NCBI GenBank assembly: GCA_025463125.1
Contig: JAOAPX010000163.1
Coordinates: forward strand, 1 to 44,482
Direction: 5' to 3'
Source of the DNA: Acidobacteriota bacterium
Lineage (GTDB): Bacteria; Acidobacteriota; Blastocatellia; Pyrinomonadales; Pyrinomonadaceae
DNA length: 44,482 bases
Of the stretch, positions 43,718-44,482 are shown piece after piece. The notes under the pieces were generated by a model. The model ran no database searches, was not told the DNA's origin, and was given only the letters and a program-made list of their open reading frames with translations. Position numbers and translations under genes: made by a program. Position 1 is the first letter of the stretch. The number at the start of each line of letters is the position of its first letter.

Positions 43718-44482
43718 TTATTTAGAACCTTCCTGCACGAATTCGCCGACGAAATTTATATCCGAAAGATTATCCTGTAAATTCACAACCAAATTTTGAT
43801 TGGCAAATTTATAGCCTTTCGAGATAACCTGCAAAACAAAAGTTTCGCCCGCCGAAAGTTCTTCAAACCTGTAATAGCCGAAAGCATTGGTTACGGCGTA
43901 TCGCGGCTGTTCGAGATTTCCGCCTGAAATGATGACTTTGGCTTTCGAAATTCCGCGACCGCCGGTCGTCGTAACCCGCCCGCCGATAAAGGCTGAAGCC
44001 GCAGTCGTACCGGCGGCTTGCGGCGTAGGCGTAACAGCTTCGAAATCAACATTATTATTATTGGTATCGGTTCCGAAAAGTTTTCTTTGAATTGAAGTTG
44101 CAGTACCTGGAGACGGCGCAGGTCCCGTTCCTTCGTAACAATTTGCAGTGCTTCCATAACCGACGTAATCAACCACAGTAATACCGGTTGTCGGACAACT
44201 AATCGTGCCGGACAATACAGTTGTATTGCTGACCAAAGCCACTTTGCCTGAGGTCGCAGACATACTAATAGTGTTAGGAGAGACAGAACAGCTCGCATTT
44301 GGTGTCGGCAAAGCAGGCGTTTGCGCAGCATTTGCGGTTCCGGTCGCAATTAAAAAATATGTGCCCGGTTCGATAATTGTATCTGTTGCCGTAATCGCGC
44401 AAACTGAATAAGTGATTCCTGTAGCAGCGGCATACTGTAAAGAAAAACCGCTTATGTCCACATTGGCTGTTCCATTATTATA
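43718..44482 (-). CDS. Lamin-tail plus carboxypeptidase-regulatory-like surface protein (3' part)
   Basis: Only the C-terminal part of about 254 residues is in the window; the reading frame runs to the edge and continues upstream of it. The visible part reads YNNGTANVDISGFSLQYAAATG, then IIEPGTYFLIATG and VVDYVGYGS, the lamin-tail beta-sandwich pattern. About the last 95 residues form a carboxypeptidase-regulatory-like domain (GGRVTTTGGRGISKAKVIISG, AVTNAFGYYRFEELSAGETFVLQV). Such proteins are usually large, exported surface or adhesion proteins. Many Ala, Thr, Pro and Asn residues are typical of extracellular linkers. Its N-terminal domains are unknown. Confidence 0.75.
   Translation of the reverse strand, partial: YNNGTANVDISGFSLQYAAATGITYSVCAITATDTIIEPGTYFLIATGTANAAQTPALPTPNASCSVSPNTISMSATSGKVALVSNTTVLSGTISCPTTGITVVDYVGYGSTANCYEGTGPAPSPGTATSIQRKLFGTDTNNNNVDFEAVTPTPQAAGTTAASAFIGGRVTTTGGRGISKAKVIISGGNLEQPRYAVTNAFGYYRFEELSAGETFVLQVISKGYKFANQNLVVNLQDNLSDINFVGEFVQEGSK

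Overview
The window reads as a chromosomal segment of a Gram-negative soil-type bacterium. It is most likely an Acidobacteriota member of the Blastocatellia/Pyrinomonadaceae kind. That assignment is inferred from gene style: an ECF sigma factor of the TIGR02999/Sigma70_ECF type, soluble Ser/Thr kinases with zinc ribbons and FHA domains, TonB-C-terminal secreted proteins, Yip1 proteins, MacB-type permeases split from their ATPase, a lamin-tail/carboxypeptidase-regulatory surface protein, and moderate GC. I found no rRNA, tRNA, CRISPR array, prophage, transposase or integrase. Coding density is high. Several convergent gene pairs are separated by strong hairpins.

Layout. (1) 1-3.2 kb, plus strand: a secreted TonB-C-domain protein, an amidohydrolase and a DUF4920 protein. 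(2) 3.3-4.8 kb, minus: a large secreted protein of unknown role. (3) 4.9-5.5 kb, plus: an ECF sigma factor. (4) 5.6-10.7 kb, minus: a signalling operon encoding a zinc-ribbon/FHA protein, a Ser/Thr kinase with FHA, an RDD membrane protein and an FHA-GAF-PP2C phosphatase. (5) 11.0-16.3 kb, plus: a MacA-like adaptor, an ABC ATPase and two separate MacB-like permeases. (6) 16.3-17.1 kb, minus: a Yip1 protein. (7) 17.2-21.3 kb, minus: a tightly overlapping operon of a second TonB-C protein, an OppD-type ATPase, a GNAT acetyltransferase, a Uma2 nuclease-fold protein and an OppF-type ATPase. (8) 21.4-25.3 kb, plus: an S41 protease and an M1 aminopeptidase, with a small minus-strand membrane protein between them. 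(9) 25.4-29.5 kb, minus: a BamD-like protein, a four-TM protein and a large TPR protein in one operon. (10) 29.7-37.2 kb, minus: housekeeping genes rpe, a PASTA protein, rsmB, fmt, an unknown secreted protein, a P5C dehydrogenase, a 74-residue protein and def. (11) 37.4-41.6 kb: a zinc-ribbon membrane protein, a haem-binding-domain protein, a sorbosone-dehydrogenase-like beta-propeller, a YraN-family protein and a ChaN-like protein. (12) 41.6-44.5 kb: a CsbD/YflT-like stress protein behind an almost perfect sigma-54 promoter, a deoxyhypusine-synthase-like protein, and the 3' part of a lamin-tail surface protein cut by the window edge.

How parts may work together. Block 4 is a self-contained phospho-signalling module: writer, eraser and phosphothreonine readers. 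Block 5 is a MacAB/Lol-like export system that lacks an outer-membrane partner here. Block 9 looks like envelope assembly, and block 10 is the conserved translation-initiation/RsmB/Rpe neighbourhood. The observations most worth following are the opp operon with two unrelated genes wedged in by overlap (17-21 kb), the sigma-54-driven stress gene (41.8 kb) and the FHA-kinase-phosphatase operon. I did not find a clear, wholly undescribed defence or mobile system.
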